Below the pieces are notes generated by a model. That model was given only the letters and a program-made list of their open reading frames with translations. It ran no database searches and was not told the origin of the DNA. This document shows positions 1-7,855 of a stretch of DNA of 64,000 bases, piece by piece. How positions within the stretch are numbered: position 1 is the stretch's first letter; each line of letters begins with the position of its first letter. The DNA is from Desulfatibacillum alkenivorans DSM 16219 (GTDB lineage Bacteria > Desulfobacterota > Desulfobacteria > Desulfobacterales > Desulfatibacillaceae), in NCBI RefSeq assembly GCF_900142135.1, contig NZ_FQZU01000036.1, positions 1 through 64,000 on the forward strand, in the 5' to 3' direction. The position numbers and the translations under genes are program-made.

Positions 1-72
1 ACTATGTTAAATAAGTCTTACAATGAAGGAGTTTACAAATTATTTCAAAATGATATAAAGTTAGTGGATTAG
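1..72 (+). CDS. Possible 3' end of an unidentified plus-strand gene
   Basis: Frame 1 is open from the first base to a TAG at 70-72 (23 residues, ending in LVD). The stretch is AT-rich and stops exactly where the REP-like repeats begin. It is too short to identify and could be chance; a neighbouring gene would have to continue to the left of the window. Confidence 0.2.
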   Translation, partial: TMLNKSYNEGVYKLFQNDIKLVD

Positions 73-120
73 TCAGGGACGTCCCCGAGAATTTCAGTCA
101 GGGACGTCCCCGAGAATTTC
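71..120. repeat. Two tandem 25-bp REP-like units with GGGACGTCCC core
   Basis: Two identical 25-bp units lie head to tail at 71-95 and 96-120. Each contains the palindrome GGGACGTCCC followed by a C, and then GAGAATTTC. The same palindromic core recurs in the 69-bp array at 1301-1593, so these look like members of one REP-type family flanking the Rhs fragment. Repeats with this kind of core are often tied to IS200/RAYT-type Y1 transposases, but no such gene is present here. The second unit supplies the stop codon of the membrane-protein ORF at 98-463. Confidence 0.75.
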
Positions 121-463
121 TCAGAGATGTAGCGCGTAATCCTAAGATGATTGAAAAACCAAAATTTAGCAAATAAACAGGGAAAAAATATGTAAATCCA
201 ACTTCATCTAATTCAACAGCCATGAATGCAAGGTTATGAACAAACACAGGCCAAAATACCCAATAGCAAATTTTCAATCGTGCGTATAAAATATAAATAC
301 AAAAAATAGCATATAGAATTGCATATGTTTTTAATAGTGAATGTATAATGTCTATACTTACATAAGACATACACATTATTGATACTATTATGATTAAGTT
401 GGCAAGAAATATCTTGCCCTCATTCTGTTTTCGAACTTTCATGGCATCCAATAATATCTTCAT
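98..463 (-). CDS. Small four-helix membrane protein behind Rhs; possible immunity protein
   Basis: A 121-residue protein with about four hydrophobic segments (roughly residues 17-37, 46-63, 67-85 and 90-109). It begins one base after the stop codon of the Rhs tip (TGA, T, ATG), so the two are probably translationally coupled. I recognise no family. In Rhs/CDI loci the gene immediately behind the toxin-bearing C-terminus usually encodes the cognate immunity protein, so that is the best inference. The last residues (about NSRGRP) and the stop are encoded by the REP-like repeat at 96-120, so the natural C-terminus may have been cut or replaced by repeat insertion. Codon use is AT-rich compared with the core of the window. 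Confidence 0.5.
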   Translation of the reverse strand: MKILLDAMKVRKQNEGKIFLANLIIIVSIMCMSYVSIDIIHSLLKTYAILYAIFCIYILYARLKICYWVFWPVFVHNLAFMAVELDEVGFTYFFPVYLLNFGFSIILGLRATSLRNSRGRP

Positions 464-464
464 A

Positions 465-1307
465 TCACATTACCCAATCAATAGCATACTCCCAAAGTTT
501 TTTTAGGCCTTCAACAGGTTTAGTTTTGATGGTTTCTAGAGCATCCGTAACCTGATCTCGCTTCTTCTTAAATGCTTCTGCTATTGTTTCATCAGGATCA
601 TCAATGTCCTGCCCCAGAGGCAACAACCCCATCAAATTCTTTATATGTCCCAAGGAGACTTCACCATCTGCTTCACACCAACCTTCAGTAATCTGTTGCG
701 TGCCTCTTATCGTTAAGCCAGGCATTTTAAGTCCTAAATTATATCCCGCAGCAAGGGTCTGAAACATCGAGAGAGGCCAACCCAAACCAGCACCTGCTGA
801 CACAACACCTATCGATATGTCAGCGACCCCCTCGCAACCAGCTTTCACTCCTCTCACAAAATTTATAATACCTACCGCAGTTTTTGTAACATTCAAAAGC
901 CCATAAGGATCAACCAAACCAATCGGATTTTTTGAGGCATAGGAATAAAGATTAAGACCTCCCTCTATCCCAATCGGATCCGTTTTCAGATAATGCCCTG
1001 TTTCTGGGTCGTAATAACGGAAAAGGTTATAATGAAGCCCCGTTTCAGCTTCAAAATACTGCCCGGGAAACCGTAGATTATTTTCGATGGTAGAGCCTAT
1101 TTCCACCTCGGCTTCGCCGAATGCATGGTAGACTGCTGACCAAACCACGGCGCCGTTGGAGGCGATGAGCTTCTGGGGCGTTCCCAGATGATCGTTTTGG
1201 TAATAATAATACTCCGAATCCCGGACCATGAAAAGGGGATTTGTGGTCCAGGTGGAATTAGGCTTGTATCCATAAGACTTTATTAAAGTCCCTTCAGCCG
1301 TATTCAA
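465..1307 (-). CDS. 5'-truncated Rhs repeat-associated core protein with variable C-terminal tail
   Basis: The 280-residue frame carries the last YD-repeat-like segments (for example YYYYQNDHLGTPQKLI) and the Rhs core signature: RYYDPETGHYLKTDPIG, then NLYSYASKNP and VDPYGL. Full Rhs proteins are usually over 1000 residues, so the shell is missing. After PYGL comes a tail of about 145 residues, with a glycine-rich hydrophobic stretch and a charged end. This is where Rhs toxins sit, but I do not recognise the toxin family. The only start is a TTG inside the 69-bp repeat, and the same frame is closed by a stop within that repeat, so repeat insertion or recombination removed the 5' part. It is either an orphan Rhs tip or a pseudogene. 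The following membrane gene is one base away. Confidence 0.75.
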   Translation of the reverse strand: MNTAEGTLIKSYGYKPNSTWTTNPLFMVRDSEYYYYQNDHLGTPQKLIASNGAVVWSAVYHAFGEAEVEIGSTIENNLRFPGQYFEAETGLHYNLFRYYDPETGHYLKTDPIGIEGGLNLYSYASKNPIGLVDPYGLLNVTKTAVGIINFVRGVKAGCEGVADISIGVVSAGAGLGWPLSMFQTLAAGYNLGLKMPGLTIRGTQQITEGWCEADGEVSLGHIKNLMGLLPLGQDIDDPDETIAEAFKKKRDQVTDALETIKTKPVEGLKKLWEYAIDWVM

Positions 1308-1593
1308 GGGGACGTCCCTTAATAAATCAATAACTTTTTAACTATTCAAAATCATATATTATTTTTTGGTATTCAAGGGGACGTCCCTTAATAAATCAAT
1401 AACTTTTTAACTATTCAAAATCATATATTATTTTTTGGTAAACCTCTCGCTAACGTATTCAAGGGGACGTCCCTTAATAAATCAATAACTTTTTAACTAT
1501 TCAAAATCATATATTATTTTTTGGTATTCAAGGGGACGTCCCTTAATAAATCAATAACTTTTTAACTATTCAAAATCATATATTATTTTTTGG
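1301..1593. repeat. Four 69-bp repeats arranged as two 155-bp blocks
   Basis: Identical 69-bp units lie at 1301-1369, 1370-1438, 1456-1524 and 1525-1593. Each starts TATTCAAGGGGACGTCCC and ends in an AT-rich tail finishing TTTTTTGG. Units 1+2 and 3+4 abut directly. Each pair is followed by TAAACCTCTCGCTAA, so the whole is a duplicated block of about 155 bp (1301-1455 and 1456-1610). There are no variable spacers, so this is not a CRISPR. The array replaces the 5' part of the Rhs gene. Sequence identity between units implies recent duplication. Confidence 0.85.
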
Positions 1594-1816
1594 TAAACCT
1601 CTCGCTAAAAAGCGAACTTAATCGCCTTTTTCGAAGAACAACATGTCGCTATGCGACACCGGCAGGGTACTGCTCTGCCGGGGCTGCCCGATCAACTGTC
1701 ATCCCCGCAAGGTCGATCCGCTTTTTGGGATCGGCCGCAAGCGGGGACCCAGCGTCCTTTTTTTTGGATTTACATGGCGCGGGCTGGCTTCCTCCTCGCT
1801 GAATTACAGCTGATCT
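1594..1816. repeat. Gene-free stretch of nested palindromes
   Basis: No coding sequence is supported here. Three hairpins are visible. TGTCGC/GCGACA is at 1644-1658. CCGGCAG/CTGCCGG is at 1659-1681. A nested element at 1703-1746 has outer arms CCCCGC and GCGGGG, inner arms CGATCC and GGATCG, and a T-rich loop. The layout is that of an intergenic REP/BIME-type element between the GMC oxidoreductase end and the Rhs repeats. The hairpins could also end transcription, but none is followed by a clear T-run on the minus strand. Confidence 0.5.
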
Positions 1817-3091
1817 TCATTTGGCGGCAATATGCGCGGCCAGGCGTTTGCCCAGGCTGGCCAGGGTGTAGGAAGGCGGCACGCCCCAGGCTTCGGGGAT
1901 GACCGAGCAATCGCACACGAACAGGTTTTCTATGCGGGTCATGAGGTTGGCGTCCACCACGTCTCCTATCTTGGCCGTGCCGCCGGGATGTCCGGCGATG
2001 TACCAGGTTTTGAAGCAATCCACGGCGCCCGCCCCTTTCAGGATCTTTTTTGCGATCCCGTACCCCTTTCTTAAACGCCCCCAATCCGCTTTGCCCAGGT
2101 TTTTCATGACCCCGCCCCGGTCCGTCAGACGGCCGCCCAAGTCGTCCCGGATTTTCACCATAATGCCCAACACCTTTTTATGGGCCAAAACCTGATCGAA
2201 CCGCATCATTTGGGCTGTAAAGCCCATGTACACCGAGGGATGCACGGAAAGGTCGGTCAGCATGATTCCCTCGTCCTCAAAATGCACGCCCGCGGTCATG
2301 GGAACCTCGCCGCCGCCCACGGAATCCCCGGTCACGCCAAAGGCCATCACCAGGGGATCCACGAAAAAGTCGAAGCCCGCCTCTTTTATGCCCGAGCGGC
2401 GGAGAATGATAGGCGTTCCCAAGCCTCCGGCGCCCAAAACCACCATGGGCGCAGAAATCTTGCGCTCCCGGCCCTTATGCCGGAAGACGACGCCTTCGGC
2501 CCGGCCGTTTTTGACGATCACCCGGCGAACCCGGGCGCGATCCAGCAGTTGGGCGCCGTTGCCAACCGCATCGTGGGCGAAATTGCGCGCGGTCCATTTG
2601 GCGCCGTAGGGGCAGCCTGTATAGCACTTGTAGCAATCCAGGCGGCATTTATCCTGATAGATGAACTTGCGGATTTTCTTCCAATCGTATCCCAGGGAGC
2701 GGGCCGAGTCGGTCAAACGCCGGACGCCTTCTCCCGTCAGGGAGTCTTTCAAGGGAGCGCAGGGAATATCGTCAAGGACCTCCGCCGCCTCTTGGGAGAC
2801 GTCCACTCCGTACCGTTCAAGCATTGCAACAGGAGGGTCGAACGCAGTGGCGCAATACAAGGACGTGCTGCCCCCCACGGTGGTCGCCCGGCCGACGATC
2901 AATCCCTGGGGCGTGACAAAGACGTTCTTCCCGGGCGCGCCGATCATGGAAAGGCTCTGAACCTGGGAGCCGTTAAAAGGCTCCCCGCCTCCCCATTCCA
3001 GCATGAGCACCCTGGCGCCTTTGGCGCTGAGTCCCCGGGCCGTGGAAGCGCCGCCCGGCCCCGTTCCGACGATGATGGCGTCGTATTGCAT
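1817..3091 (-). CDS. GMC-family FAD oxidoreductase with four-cysteine insert
   Basis: A flavoprotein of the glucose-methanol-choline oxidoreductase family, about 424 residues. The N-terminus has the FAD-binding Rossmann motif VGTGPGGAS (residues 8-16). A GMC C-terminal signature lies near the end (AGHPGGTAKIGD, then a DCSVIPEAWGVPPSYT segment). The start at 3091 is preferred over upstream ATGs because GGAGGA lies six bases before it. Residues 149-160 carry C-x3-C-x2-C-x3-C (within CRLDCYKCYTGCPYGAK), which could bind metal or be structural. The substrate cannot be read. The TauE/SafE gene lies about 110 bp upstream on the same strand, so the two may be cotranscribed. Confidence 0.85.
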   Translation of the reverse strand: MQYDAIIVGTGPGGASTARGLSAKGARVLMLEWGGGEPFNGSQVQSLSMIGAPGKNVFVTPQGLIVGRATTVGGSTSLYCATAFDPPVAMLERYGVDVSQEAAEVLDDIPCAPLKDSLTGEGVRRLTDSARSLGYDWKKIRKFIYQDKCRLDCYKCYTGCPYGAKWTARNFAHDAVGNGAQLLDRARVRRVIVKNGRAEGVVFRHKGRERKISAPMVVLGAGGLGTPIILRRSGIKEAGFDFFVDPLVMAFGVTGDSVGGGEVPMTAGVHFEDEGIMLTDLSVHPSVYMGFTAQMMRFDQVLAHKKVLGIMVKIRDDLGGRLTDRGGVMKNLGKADWGRLRKGYGIAKKILKGAGAVDCFKTWYIAGHPGGTAKIGDVVDANLMTRIENLFVCDCSVIPEAWGVPPSYTLASLGKRLAAHIAAK

Positions 3092-3200
3092 GGACATTCC
3101 TCCGTTCGAGGCCTTTATTCTACGGTTGGTATAAAAAAGGATAATGCAACGGCTGCTGGAATGCAAGAAAATTCGAAATCAGCCGTGTACTAAGAATGGA

Positions 3201-4091
3201 TCAGAAAAAGAAATTCAAAATGTACTTTCCGGCGACGAACAACACGCAAAAGCACAGAACCATTTTAATGGTTCTTGGAGCAAAATACTTCTGGCAGCGG
3301 GCGCCCATATAGATGCCGGCCAGGCCTCCCAGGCCGAACAACAGCCCCAGGCCAATGTCCGGGGCGACGGAAACGCCTGGATAGTATCTTGCCAGAAAGC
3401 TGTAAAAGGCGACTCCCGCAATGGACGTGGCGAAGGTGCCCATAAGCGCCGCACCGGCCACCGTGTAGACGGGCAAGCCGAATATGGCCACCATGAACGG
3501 CGCGATAATGGAGCCTCCGCCGATGCCGTATATGCCCCCGATAATCCCGACAATAAAGCACAGCAGATAAATTTTGAGGGTGGATACGGAATAGGAGTCC
3601 TGGTCAAATTCAAAGGAGATGGTGGACATGGAGAATTTCGCCTGTCCCACGGAGGGGCGATTTTCTGCATTAGCCGCCATGCCCTTGCCCTTGCTTCCCT
3701 TGAACACGTCCAATACCAGGCGATATCCAAGATATAAAAGCACTATTCCGGCGAAAAACTTGAAATTTTTGGGATCAGGAAGCCATTGCACCCGGACCCA
3801 GGCGCCGATAAACACGCCGGGAAGCGTGCCGATCACCACGGCCCAGGCCAGAGGCCAAAGCATGCGCTGCTCCCTGATGAACCGGTAAATCCCTCCCGGG
3901 ATGGCGACAATGTTAAACAGTTGGTTTGTAGCGCTGACGGACGGGGACGAGTACCCCAGCACGCTCACTTGAAAGGGAAGGAGCATGAATGCGCCTGACA
4001 CCCCGCCCATGGAGGTGAAAAAGGACACGGCGAACGCCACCAGGGGCGGGACCAGGGGATGGACGTTAATATCTGCAACGGGAAAATACAT
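3201..4091 (-). CDS. Sulfite exporter TauE/SafE family membrane permease
   Basis: A 296-residue polytopic inner-membrane protein of the TauE/SafE (DUF81) family, whose members move sulfite, sulfonates or related anions. Two homologous hydrophobic halves are visible. The N-terminal half has SFFTSMGGVSGAFMLLPFQ and the C-terminal half has IVGIIGGIYGIGGGSIIAPF, the glycine-rich repeats typical of the family. They are separated by a hydrophilic loop (residues about 120-155). AGGAG precedes the ATG. A role in sulfur-compound export would suit a sulfate reducer, but the substrate is not determined by sequence. The promoter must lie in the divergent region shared with the crotonase gene. Confidence 0.85.
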   Translation of the reverse strand: MYFPVADINVHPLVPPLVAFAVSFFTSMGGVSGAFMLLPFQVSVLGYSSPSVSATNQLFNIVAIPGGIYRFIREQRMLWPLAWAVVIGTLPGVFIGAWVRVQWLPDPKNFKFFAGIVLLYLGYRLVLDVFKGSKGKGMAANAENRPSVGQAKFSMSTISFEFDQDSYSVSTLKIYLLCFIVGIIGGIYGIGGGSIIAPFMVAIFGLPVYTVAGAALMGTFATSIAGVAFYSFLARYYPGVSVAPDIGLGLLFGLGGLAGIYMGARCQKYFAPRTIKMVLCFCVLFVAGKYILNFFF

Positions 4092-4220
4092 GGCTGCTCC
4101 TGAACGTTAAAAGCTCGGATCCAAGCGCTCGATCGATTTGAAGCATACCCATGCCATATGCTTGCTGATCTTATCTATGCCATATATACGGCTTCCAGCC
4201 AAGTAAAATGCGCCCGGCAC

Positions 4221-4235
4221 TACCACAAGGTGGTA
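4221..4235. promoter_or_regulatory. Perfect inverted repeat TACCAC-3-GTGGTA, possible operator
   Basis: TACCAC and GTGGTA flank a 3-bp centre in the divergent intergenic region between the TauE/SafE gene and the crotonase operon. A regulator-binding site is the natural reading, but no regulator gene is adjacent, so the factor is unknown. Confidence 0.4.
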
Positions 4236-4361
4236 TACATAATTCAGGCTGCAGGAAGTCTCTTGCGCCCTTAAACCGCCCGTGATACTTTACCTGATCT
4301 CCGGGGCGTCCGACAAACGTCCCGATGCGGATCGTTTTTTACCATAACAAGGAGAACCTTT

Positions 4362-5135
4362 ATGCAGGTGCTTGTAGAAAAAAACGGACCGGTCTTTACG
4401 GTAGTCATCAACCGGCCTGACAAAAAAAACGCCGTGGACGGCCCCACCGCCCAACTTCTTGCAGACGCATTTCGAGAATTCGACGCAGACGACTCCGCCA
4501 GCGTGGCCGTATTGTGCGGCGCGGACGGGACCTTTTGCTCGGGCGCGGACCTATCGGCGGTGGCGGACCCGGAGGGGGGGCGGCTGCATCAGTTGAACGA
4601 AGACATGAACCAGGACGGCCCCATGGGCCCCAGCCGCATGCTGTTGTCCAAGCCGGTCATTGCAGCGGTTTCCGGCTACGCCGTGGCCGGCGGTCTGGAA
4701 CTGGCCCTGTGGTGCGATTTGCGCGTGATGGAGTCGGACGCCGTATTCGGCGTGTATTGCCGCAGGTACGGAGTGCCCTTGATAGACGGGGGAACCCAGC
4801 GCCTGGCCCGTTTGATAGGCCAGAGCCGGGCTTTGGACATGGTGCTTACCGGACGCAGCATCGGGGCGGAAGAGGCGTTCGCCATGGGTTTGGCCAACCG
4901 GGTGGTCGGCCCGGGATCATCCCGTCAGGCGGCCGAGGAGTTGGCCGCGCGCATTTCCAAATTTCCCCAGACTTGCATGCGAAGCGACCGCATGGCCCTG
5001 CTAAAAGGCTTTAACATGGATTTTGACAAAGCCATGGAAATGGAATTTCAAATGGGCCTGAACGTGATTCGAAGCGGAGAAACCGTGTCAGGCGCCCAAC
5101 GGTTCGTGGCCGGCCAGGATCGGGAAAAGCCCTGA
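4362..5135 (+). CDS. Enoyl-CoA hydratase/isomerase (crotonase) family protein
   Basis: A 257-residue crotonase-fold protein starting at an ATG with AAGGAGA just upstream. The oxyanion-hole region GTFCSGADLSAV and the motif GYAVAGGLELALWCD are present. The glutamate in GGLELA corresponds to the first catalytic Glu of classical hydratase (rat E144). The second catalytic Glu (E164, in QPEILLG) is replaced by cysteine in FGVYCRRYGVPLIDGGTQRL. Such RRYGVPLIDGGT crotonases form a common subfamily whose reactions are mostly untested. Plain enoyl-CoA hydration is therefore not assured. It is the first gene of a tight operon: larE follows after 16 bp. Confidence 0.85.
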   Translation: MQVLVEKNGPVFTVVINRPDKKNAVDGPTAQLLADAFREFDADDSASVAVLCGADGTFCSGADLSAVADPEGGRLHQLNEDMNQDGPMGPSRMLLSKPVIAAVSGYAVAGGLELALWCDLRVMESDAVFGVYCRRYGVPLIDGGTQRLARLIGQSRALDMVLTGRSIGAEEAFAMGLANRVVGPGSSRQAAEELAARISKFPQTCMRSDRMALLKGFNMDFDKAMEMEFQMGLNVIRSGETVSGAQRFVAGQDREKP

Positions 5136-5151
5136 GCTTATTATAATATTT

Positions 5152-5991
5152 ATGGAAGCCGCAAAACCCCATAGCCCCATGCCCCCGAATCTGGAATCCA
5201 AGGTGCAGCAAGTCCGGGACATGCTGGCCGCCCAAAAGTCCGTGCTCGTGGCTTTTTCCGGCGGCGTGGATTCCAGTCTGCTCTTAGCCCTGGCCCAACA
5301 GGCCCTGGGAAACAAAACCGCCGCAGGCACGGTGGACTCGCCCCTGCTTCCGCAGTGCGAAAAACAGGAAGCCGCCCTTCTTGCGCAACAGCTTGGAATC
5401 AAACATCATATTATTAAAGCAGGCGAGATGGAGTCCCGGGAATTCAGGGCCAACCCAAAAAACCGGTGCTATATTTGCAAAGGACTTCATATGCGGGCTC
5501 TGATGGAGCTTGCAAAATCGCTGGGGCTTGCTAAAGTCGCCCACGGAGCGAACACGGACGACTATTCGGATTACCGCCCCGGCCTCCAGGCCGCCCGGGA
5601 GTTGGGCGTTTTATCTCCCCTGGCGGACGCGGGAATGACTAAGCAGGAAATCAGGGACGCCTCCAAAGTTCTTGGGCTGAAAACCTGGGACAAGCCGTCC
5701 ATGGCTTGCCTTGCCTCCCGGATTCCTTACGGCAGCGAAGTGACTGCGGAAAAACTGGCGGCCATTGAAAAGGCCGAGGATTTTTTACGCAGCCAGGGAT
5801 TCAAGCAGTTTCGGGTGCGCCATCACGGCGAAATCGCCCGCATTGAAGTGGATGAGGAAGACTTTGAAAGAATTTTGCTCAAGCCGCTCCGCCAGGCCCT
5901 TTTAAAGGAGTTGGAAGGCTTGGGTTTTTCTTATGTAAGCCTGGATCTGTCAGGATATAAAACCGGCAACCTTAATAAAGGGATTGTTTAA
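5152..5991 (+). CDS. larE: LarE-type ATP-dependent sulfur transferase (PP-loop)
   Basis: A 279-residue PP-loop ATP pyrophosphatase of the LarE family, which adds sulfur to the carboxylates of the pyridinium precursor of the nickel-pincer cofactor of lactate racemase. The PP-loop SGGVDSS is at residues 36-42. C107 and C110 (RCYICK) and C187 (PSMACLASR, the position of the sacrificial Cys in Lactobacillus LarE) make a three-cysteine set. In other bacteria this set is linked to [4Fe-4S]-dependent, catalytic rather than sacrificial, sulfur transfer. No larA, larB or larC lies in the window. Its neighbours are a crotonase and a YcaO protein, so it may serve another acceptor. A start at 5179 is also possible; neither has a strong Shine-Dalgarno. 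Confidence 0.85.
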   Translation: MEAAKPHSPMPPNLESKVQQVRDMLAAQKSVLVAFSGGVDSSLLLALAQQALGNKTAAGTVDSPLLPQCEKQEAALLAQQLGIKHHIIKAGEMESREFRANPKNRCYICKGLHMRALMELAKSLGLAKVAHGANTDDYSDYRPGLQAARELGVLSPLADAGMTKQEIRDASKVLGLKTWDKPSMACLASRIPYGSEVTAEKLAAIEKAEDFLRSQGFKQFRVRHHGEIARIEVDEEDFERILLKPLRQALLKELEGLGFSYVSLDLSGYKTGNLNKGIV

Positions 5992-6033
5992 TGCCGCACC
6001 CTGCGGCCAAGCGGTCCGAAGAAGTTGAAAGAC

Positions 6034-7758
6034 ATGCCAAAAATAGAACTTAAAGACGCTATCAAGACGCAAAACCAAGATCAGGACAAGGTCATCACGC
6101 CGGAGGAAACGTTGGAACGATTCCGGGAAAGGCTAGCCCAGGTGGACCTGGACATCCTGGAGAAAACCGTGCGCGTGGACAACGGCCGCCTGGACATCCC
6201 GGTTTTTATGAGCATGTGCGGCGGCGACGCCCGGGCGCTCACCGGAAACCGGAAGCAAATGGGCAAGGGGGGAAACCCGGCCCAGGCCGAAGCCAGCGCG
6301 GTCATGGAGTTGGCCGAACGCTTCAGCTTATATGCTTTTTCCAACAATCCGGGCAATTTTGTGGTGGACACCCAGTTGAACCTGCGGGGCCGGGCCATGG
6401 CACCCCATTTAATCGCCCAGTCCGTCAATGACGACTCCGAGGATCTGGAAAAGGCCCTGGGGCTGTTCTCCCGCTATCCCCAAAGATGGTGCCTGGGCGC
6501 CAATCTCACCACCGGCCAGCAGGTGATGGTTCCCTTTGACTGGTTTTTCTCCATCAACGAGTTCAATGGAACTTCGGCCGGCAACGTGACGGAAGAGGCC
6601 TTGTGCCAGGGAATCAGCGAAGTGGTGGAGCGCCATGTTTGCGCCCGGGTTTCCAGGGAATCCATTCCATGCCCCCTGATCCGCAGGGACAGCATTACGG
6701 ATCCCATGGCCCTGGAGCTTATCCGGAAATTCGATGATAACGGGGTGGAGCTATTCCTTGTGGACCTGACGCTGGACATGGGAATTCCCACGGTCGGGGC
6801 TTTGGCCTACGATCCGGCAACCATGGGCGAAAGCAGCGAAATAGTCTGGACCGCCGGAACCGCGCCCAACCCGCAAAAGGCCCTGTGCCGCGCCATTACC
6901 GAAGTGGCGCAGCTGGCCGGGGATTTCAACTCCGGCGCCAACTACCTTGCCAGCGGCCTGCCCAAGCCGAAATCTCTGGAAGAACTTGATTTTATCCTAA
7001 AATCCGGCCTGGAAACCCGAATTCAGGACATGCCCGACCTGTCCAACGACAATATCCGCCTGGAAGTGGAGGCCCTGGCTGCGGCCCTGGAGCCCAAGAA
7101 CATGGAGGTCATAGCCATTGAGACCACCCATCCCGGCCTGGGCATCCCGGCTTTTTACAGCATTATTCCCGGCGCTCATTTCAGGGAAAGGGCCAAACGC
7201 AACCGGGTGGGCCTGTTCCTCTCAAAGCTCATCTCGGAAAACGAACCGCCCCACGAGGCCATGTCCTGGCTGCTGAACATGGACGCCGCCCTGCCCGGCC
7301 GGTATTATTTGATTTTTAATATCGGCGTGCAATACATGGCCCTGGACGATCCGGAAACCGCCCTGACCTGCTTTAAAAAGGCCATGGAGTTCGACCCGGA
7401 GCCTGAAGACGCCCCCAGCATCCTGGTTTATATGGGAGTCGCCTTAAAGGACATGGGCCGCTATCAAGAAGCTCTCGGCATCCTGAAAAAAGCCGAAGCC
7501 ATGGACCCGGACCGCACGGACTGTCACAACCTTATGGGCTTTTGCTATTTCAGCCTCAGGCGGCACGAAGAAGCCATCGCCAGCTTTCAGAAAGTCATAG
7601 ACCTGGATCCGGGCTCGGCCATCGACTACGCCAATATCGCTTCCAATTACAGGGATATGGGCGAAACGGAAATGGCCATCCAATACTACAAGCAGGCTTT
7701 GGCCCTGGATCCCTCCATTGATTTTGCCAGAGCCAACCTGGAGCGTCTGGCAAGCTGA
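6034..7758 (+). CDS. YcaO-domain protein with C-terminal TPR repeats
   Basis: About 574 residues. YcaO enzymes use ATP to activate peptide-backbone amides for cyclodehydration or thioamidation. The three ATP/Mg motifs can be seen: SAVMELAERF (about 88-97), QGISEVVERH (about 192-201) and RAITEVAQL (about 286-294). From about residue 425 to the end come tetratricopeptide repeats (for example YMGVALKDMGRYQEALGIL and ALALDPSIDFARANLE) in place of the proline-rich tail of azoline-forming YcaOs. No precursor peptide, TfuA or radical-SAM partner is adjacent. LarE ends 42 bp upstream, so a LarE-supplied sulfur step is conceivable. An in-frame TTG at 6025 is an alternative start. A strong hairpin follows. 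Confidence 0.85.
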   Translation: MPKIELKDAIKTQNQDQDKVITPEETLERFRERLAQVDLDILEKTVRVDNGRLDIPVFMSMCGGDARALTGNRKQMGKGGNPAQAEASAVMELAERFSLYAFSNNPGNFVVDTQLNLRGRAMAPHLIAQSVNDDSEDLEKALGLFSRYPQRWCLGANLTTGQQVMVPFDWFFSINEFNGTSAGNVTEEALCQGISEVVERHVCARVSRESIPCPLIRRDSITDPMALELIRKFDDNGVELFLVDLTLDMGIPTVGALAYDPATMGESSEIVWTAGTAPNPQKALCRAITEVAQLAGDFNSGANYLASGLPKPKSLEELDFILKSGLETRIQDMPDLSNDNIRLEVEALAAALEPKNMEVIAIETTHPGLGIPAFYSIIPGAHFRERAKRNRVGLFLSKLISENEPPHEAMSWLLNMDAALPGRYYLIFNIGVQYMALDDPETALTCFKKAMEFDPEPEDAPSILVYMGVALKDMGRYQEALGILKKAEAMDPDRTDCHNLMGFCYFSLRRHEEAIASFQKVIDLDPGSAIDYANIASNYRDMGETEMAIQYYKQALALDPSIDFARANLERLAS

Positions 7759-7768
7759 CAGACCCAAA

Positions 7769-7798
7769 ACGCCTGTCCGGGGCCGCCCGGACAGGCGT
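7769..7798. terminator. Bidirectional hairpin terminator between YcaO and DUF362 genes
   Basis: A perfect 12-bp stem (ACGCCTGTCCGG and its complement) with a 6-base loop lies between two convergent genes. Read on the minus strand it is followed by TTTTGGG. On the plus strand the downstream tract is only AT-rich. Confidence 0.7.
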
Positions 7799-7855
7799 CA
7801 AATATTCGTCTCAATGTCATTGATTTGACAACCGTCAATCCCTCAATCTTAGTCC

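Noticed and set aside
1301-1593. CRISPR-like array
   Set aside because: Units abut directly or with one fixed linker, and no variable spacers are present.
5991-6033. Start of the YcaO protein at an ATG overlapping the larE stop
   Set aside because: That ATG (5991) is in a different frame from the YcaO domain. The first in-frame ATG is at 6034.
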